A stretch of 6,660 nucleotides of DNA from an uncultured Bacteroidota bacterium (GTDB taxonomy: Bacteria > Bacteroidota > Bacteroidia > Chitinophagales > Chitinophagaceae). Every line of letters begins with the position of its first letter. The first letter of the stretch is position 1. The DNA is taken from assembly GCA_903835145.1 (NCBI GenBank), contig CAILMA010000526.1, forward strand, positions 1 to 6,660. Direction: 5' to 3'. Both the position numbers and the translations under genes were made by a program. The notes under the pieces are model-generated. The model was not told where the DNA came from. It ran no database searches and worked only from the letters and a program-made list of their open reading frames with translations. Positions 4,105 to 6,660 of the stretch are shown here, in pieces.

Positions 4105-6444
4105 ATGTCAATTTTAGATTGGTTTAGAGGCGAGAAAGAAGAAGTTGCGAAGGCGGAAGATGCGCCTAAAGCTATCGCTCGTAAAAGTCTATTCGGCACT
4201 CATGCTGGTGACATTGAAAGCTCAACAAAGATTAAAGACTTTGTATTAGACAAATTCTCTGCATTAAAAGCACAGCAGCCAGCCTTTGACCAAAAAATTA
4301 CTGGCGTGGCAATGGATGATAGCTCAAACGGCTATCCATCATTCAAGATGTACGATGCAGGAAATAACTCCGTATCTGACGCTGTAGTATATTGGTATGC
4401 TTCACAAGGTTTCATTGGAGCGCAGCTTTGCGGTATCTTGGCTCAAAATTGGCTAGTAAACAAAGCCTGTGCAATGCCTGGCGATGATGCAATCCGTAAA
4501 GGTTACAACGTAGTATCTATTGACGGTGAAGAACTAGACCCTGAAGCAGCAAAGATTATTAAGGCTTATGACCGTTCAATGCGCCTCACATGGAATATGC
4601 GTGAGTTCATCCGCAAAGGTCGTATCTTCGGTATTCGTGTTGCAATGTTTAAAGTTCAATCAACTGACCCTGAATACTATGAAAAGCCTTTTAATATTGA
4701 TGGTGTCACTGCTAATAGTTATAAAGGGATTGTGCAAGTTGACCCATACTGGTGCGCCCCTATGTTGGATGGAGCTGCTGCTAGTCAGCCTGATACTTTA
4801 CATTTTTACGAGCCAACTTGGTGGATAATCAATGGTAAGAAAGTTCATCGTTCACATTTAATCATATTCCGTCATGCGGAACCTGTGGACGTATTGAAAC
4901 CACAATACATTTATGGTGGTGTTCCACTTACTCAGCAAATTATGGAGCGTGTTTACGCTGCCGAACGTGTAGCTAACGAAGCTCCACAATTAGCCATGTC
5001 TAAGCGTACAACTGTTTGGTTGACTGACATGGAAGCTGCAATGTCTAATACAGAACAGGCTATTGGACGCTTGAACTATTGGGCGCAAATGCGTGACAAT
5101 TATGGTATCAAGATGGGCGATAAAGAAGGTGACGAGTTTTCACAATTTGACACTTCTCTTGCTGACTTTGACCAATTGATTATGACGCAATACCAATTGG
5201 TAGCTGCAATTGCTGGTGTTCCAGCAACTAAACTTATTGGTACAACTCCAAAAGGATTTAACTCTACAGGCGAATACGAAGAAGCCTCATACCATGAGTT
5301 GCTTGAATCTATTCAAACACATGACCTTACGCCATTGGCTGAACGTCATCACCAATTGGTTATTAAATCATTTGTAGAGCCACAGCTTAAGAAAAAGATT
5401 GATGTTGAAACGACATTGAATTGGCTTCCACTTGATACTCCAACAGCTCAAGAGTTGGCTCAAACTAACTTGGCTAAAGCACAAGTTGGTGCTGCTCTTA
5501 TTGAAGTAGGTGCAATTTCTACTGAAGAAGAACGTCAACGTGTAGCAACTGACAAGACAAGTGGCTACAACGAAATCGGTATCATGGAAAATGAATCGCC
5601 TGAAGGTGAGGAGCTTGCCGAGAAAGACTATCTAAACGCAGAAGATGCGTGGGTAGAAAACGACCACCCAAGAGCCGAGAACGGACAATTCGGCAGTGGT
5701 GCTGGCGGAGCTGCAAGTATCGCTCCTAATGCTGGTAAAGCAACGGCTGCTATTTCGCAACCAGCTTCTGCTAAAGCAATGGCTAACAAAGTTCCTAAAC
5801 ATTTAACAGCGCAAAAAAAAAATAAACATTTAGAAAAGTCATTCAATCCAACTCATTTAAAACAACTTTCAACCGAAAGCCAAAAGCAACTAACCAAGAT
5901 TTACGAAAAAGCTGCTGAGAATAAAGATTACTTTGATTCAACCAATGCAAGTATCGCCAAAGAATTGGGCGGTGAAGCTGCCGTAGTTGATATTAAAGGT
6001 TCGGAAAGAGCCGTTGAAAAAGTCTTGAATGATTACGAAGGCGATGTAAGCAAAATTAAAGATTTGCTTAGAACTACAATTTCTATTAAATCATTAAAAG
6101 ATACTCAAAAAGCTATTGATTTAATCAAATCCAAATATGGCGAGCCAATCAAACTTAAAAATACTTTAAACCCTGATGCGCCTTCACCTTCAGGCTATCG
6201 TGATGTAAACATGGTATTTGAAGTTAAAGGCTCATACATGGAAGTTCAAGTAAACATGAAACCAATGCTTACTGTTAAATATGGCAAAGGTCACGAATTG
6301 TATGAGCAAATTAGAAAGATTGAAGGAACTGCATTAAAAGAGAAACGTTCATTAACTAAAGCTGAATTTAATAAAGTTACTAAACTTAATGCAGAATCCA
6401 AAAAACTATACGATGCAGCTTACTCAGAAATGAGCAATGCTTGA
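4105..6444 (+). CDS. portal protein (HI1409/DUF1073 family) fused to a RelA/SpoT-like C-terminal domain
   Basis: A 779-residue protein, far longer than the 430-500 residues usual for this portal family. Residues about 30-490 are the portal, which forms the dodecameric ring through which DNA is packaged. The family block near 90-135 (YASQGFIGAQLCGILAQ, NKACAMPG) and the later GVPATKLIGTTPKGFNSTGEYE are clear. Residues 520-530 are the linker motif DHPRAENGQFG, followed by a Gly/Ala/Ser/Lys-rich tether to about 575. Residues about 580-745 look like a RelA/SpoT-type nucleotidyltransferase: IKGSERAVEK (630-639), KDLLRTTI (652-659), GYRDVNMVF (697-705), MEVQVN (712-717) and KGHELYEQIRKIE (728-740). 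Candidate catalytic residues are D653, Y698 and E713. A charged helical tail ends the protein. A run of ten A's at 5813-5822 lies between tether and effector. Portal identity is firm; the effector call rests on motif spacing, and its activity is unknown. Confidence 0.9.
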   Translation: MSILDWFRGEKEEVAKAEDAPKAIARKSLFGTHAGDIESSTKIKDFVLDKFSALKAQQPAFDQKITGVAMDDSSNGYPSFKMYDAGNNSVSDAVVYWYASQGFIGAQLCGILAQNWLVNKACAMPGDDAIRKGYNVVSIDGEELDPEAAKIIKAYDRSMRLTWNMREFIRKGRIFGIRVAMFKVQSTDPEYYEKPFNIDGVTANSYKGIVQVDPYWCAPMLDGAAASQPDTLHFYEPTWWIINGKKVHRSHLIIFRHAEPVDVLKPQYIYGGVPLTQQIMERVYAAERVANEAPQLAMSKRTTVWLTDMEAAMSNTEQAIGRLNYWAQMRDNYGIKMGDKEGDEFSQFDTSLADFDQLIMTQYQLVAAIAGVPATKLIGTTPKGFNSTGEYEEASYHELLESIQTHDLTPLAERHHQLVIKSFVEPQLKKKIDVETTLNWLPLDTPTAQELAQTNLAKAQVGAALIEVGAISTEEERQRVATDKTSGYNEIGIMENESPEGEELAEKDYLNAEDAWVENDHPRAENGQFGSGAGGAASIAPNAGKATAAISQPASAKAMANKVPKHLTAQKKNKHLEKSFNPTHLKQLSTESQKQLTKIYEKAAENKDYFDSTNASIAKELGGEAAVVDIKGSERAVEKVLNDYEGDVSKIKDLLRTTISIKSLKDTQKAIDLIKSKYGEPIKLKNTLNPDAPSPSGYRDVNMVFEVKGSYMEVQVNMKPMLTVKYGKGHELYEQIRKIEGTALKEKRSLTKAEFNKVTKLNAESKKLYDAAYSEMSNA
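5662..5694 (+). other. linker motif DHPRAENGQFG within the portal gene
   Basis: This codes residues 520-530 of the portal protein. Strings of the form HPR-x-x-x-G-x-F followed by Gly/Ser/Ala-rich sequence recur near the ends of phage head proteins, where they often precede variable added domains. Here the motif marks the boundary between the conserved portal and the low-complexity tether to the effector. Its biochemical role is not known to me. Confidence 0.55.
5813..5822 (+). repeat. A10 homopolymer, candidate slippage site between portal and effector
   Basis: Ten consecutive A's read in frame as CAA AAA AAA AAT (residues 570-573). The tract includes the heptamer A-AAA-AAA in the phase used for -1 ribosomal slippage, and it is long enough for RNA polymerase to slip. 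One extra A puts TAA (5823-5825) in frame and ends the protein at 573 residues. One lost A puts TAG (5831-5833) in frame and ends it at 575. Either product is a complete portal without the RelA/SpoT-like domain. That slippage really occurs here is inference. Confidence 0.5.
5827..6444 (+). other. RelA/SpoT-like nucleotidyltransferase domain of the portal fusion
   Basis: This segment codes about residues 575-779. RelA/SpoT synthetases transfer pyrophosphate from ATP to a nucleotide, using a conserved Asp on one strand, a Tyr in a GY loop and a Glu in an E-[VI]-Q strand. The same order appears here as D653, Y698 and E713, with GH and Y (730, 733) further on. The first motif reads D-L-L-R-T-T-I where housekeeping enzymes read D-x-x-G-x-R-[IV], so the Gly and Arg are not kept. 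The GYRD and GH-x-LYE forms look more like divergent toxin-type members than stringent-response enzymes. No hydrolase (HD) domain or TGS domain is present. Possible activities include (p)ppGpp, ppApp or RNA pyrophosphorylation, and the sequence does not choose among them. Confidence 0.6.
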
Positions 6445-6629
6445 AATTCCTCGAAATTGGACGATAGAATAAATCCATTTTCGGGTAGCGTGTAGGCTTT
6501 AGGTTCACCGTCAATCCAAATAGCGGTAAGAGGAATATCACCGCCAGCATTAATTGTAATAGGCAAATCATCATCACCCGTTTTGTAGAACAAAGTATTT
6601 TCGCTAAGTTCGTAATTGCCGATTTTCAT
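6420..6629 (-). CDS. small acidic protein, possible mini-SUKH immunity protein
   Basis: On the minus strand, ATG at 6629-6627 has AAGGA (plus-strand 6636-6640) six bases upstream, and an in-frame stop at 6641-6639 rules out a longer form. It encodes 69 residues, strongly acidic, with no signal peptide or membrane segment. Residues 22-39 (LPITINAGGDIPLTAIWI) and the C-terminal SSNFEEFQALL follow the pattern of the C-terminal half of SUKH (SMI1/KNR4) proteins: an LP-x-x-x-x-GGD strand, a short hairpin, then an [AS]-x-SFEEFL helix. SUKH proteins are usually 120-150 residues and often immunity proteins, so this would be a half-size version. The gene ends inside the portal-effector gene, overlapping it by 25 bases tail-to-tail. 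Its promoter would be outside the window. That it is a gene is well supported; the family call is tentative. Confidence 0.65.
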   Translation of the reverse strand: MKIGNYELSENTLFYKTGDDDLPITINAGGDIPLTAIWIDGEPKAYTLPENGFILSSNFEEFQALLISE

Positions 6630-6635
6630 ATATAT

Positions 6636-6640
6636 TCCTT
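6636..6640 (-). promoter_or_regulatory. ribosome binding site of the convergent small gene
   Basis: The minus strand reads AAGGA, then six bases, then ATG. With the in-frame stop directly upstream (6641-6639), this fixes the start and shows that the 69-residue protein is a complete small gene, and not the tail of a longer frame. Confidence 0.6.
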
Positions 6641-6660
6641 AAGTTGAGGTTACATTACTA

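Noticed and set aside
3524..4111. Minus-strand frames opposite terL (3524-3769 and 3845-4111)
   Set aside because: They lie antisense to the intact, well-recognised terminase nuclease domain and are by-products of its codon use.
5628..5846. Minus-strand 72-residue frame with hydrophobic Ala-rich sequence
   Set aside because: The hydrophobicity is the complement of the Gly/Ala-rich tether of the portal protein; no start signal is evident.
5662..6444. C-terminal part of the portal as an Acb1-type anti-CBASS nuclease
   Set aside because: Acb1 needs two H-x-T/S motifs of the 2H phosphoesterase fold. Only one such string (HLT, near residue 567) is visible, and it lies in the low-complexity tether. 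The GYRD, EVQ and GH-x-LYE motifs fit RelA/SpoT better.
6420..6460. Bidirectional terminator between the convergent genes
   Set aside because: The coding regions overlap, and I see no GC-rich hairpin with a T-run at the junction.
6386..6577. Second minus-strand frame of 63 residues at the right end
   Set aside because: It overlaps the 6420-6629 gene in another phase, lacks a comparable ribosome binding site, and has no recognisable pattern.

Overview
The window is a stretch of a tailed double-stranded DNA phage or prophage, by eye about 40% GC. It runs from the end of the early/recombination genes into the start of the head-packaging module. The gene set (NinG, a lambdoid-style run of small middle genes, terminase small and large subunits, and a portal of the HI1409/DUF1073 type) points to a temperate phage of a proteobacterium. 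The sequence does not support naming a host genus. Every protein-coding gene except the last is on the plus strand, tightly packed with stop/start overlaps, and looks like one polycistronic unit. No stretch above 300 bases lacks a gene.

Layout. Positions 1-204 hold the 3' end of an unrecognised gene that overlaps ninG (185-733). Positions 717-2210 hold eight small genes. Three of them encode hydrophobic micro-proteins with one or more candidate membrane segments (717-827, 860-994, 1991-2128). The others are soluble hypotheticals, one resembling the small proteins often found near Q-type late regulators (1186-1533) and one from a widespread family beginning MSWNYR (1780-2007). Next come terS (2212-2712), terL (2712-4094) and an oversized portal gene (4105-6444). 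A small gene on the opposite strand (6420-6629) runs tail-to-tail into the portal gene.

The unusual part is the right end. The portal domain occupies only about the first 490 of 779 residues. It is followed by a phage linker motif (DHPRAENGQFG), an Ala-rich stretch, and a C-terminal domain that looks like a RelA/SpoT-type nucleotidyltransferase of the kind found in secreted or polymorphic toxins. Between portal and effector lies a run of ten A's (5813-5822), where a slip of one base in either direction gives a stop codon within five codons. This could let the gene make portal both with and without the effector. The convergent 69-residue acidic protein resembles the C-terminal half of SUKH (SMI1/KNR4) immunity proteins. 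A working model is a virion-borne nucleotidyltransferase effector on the portal, dosed by slippage at A10, with an adjacent immunity gene. The domain calls come from recognising sequence patterns, and the model as a whole is inference.
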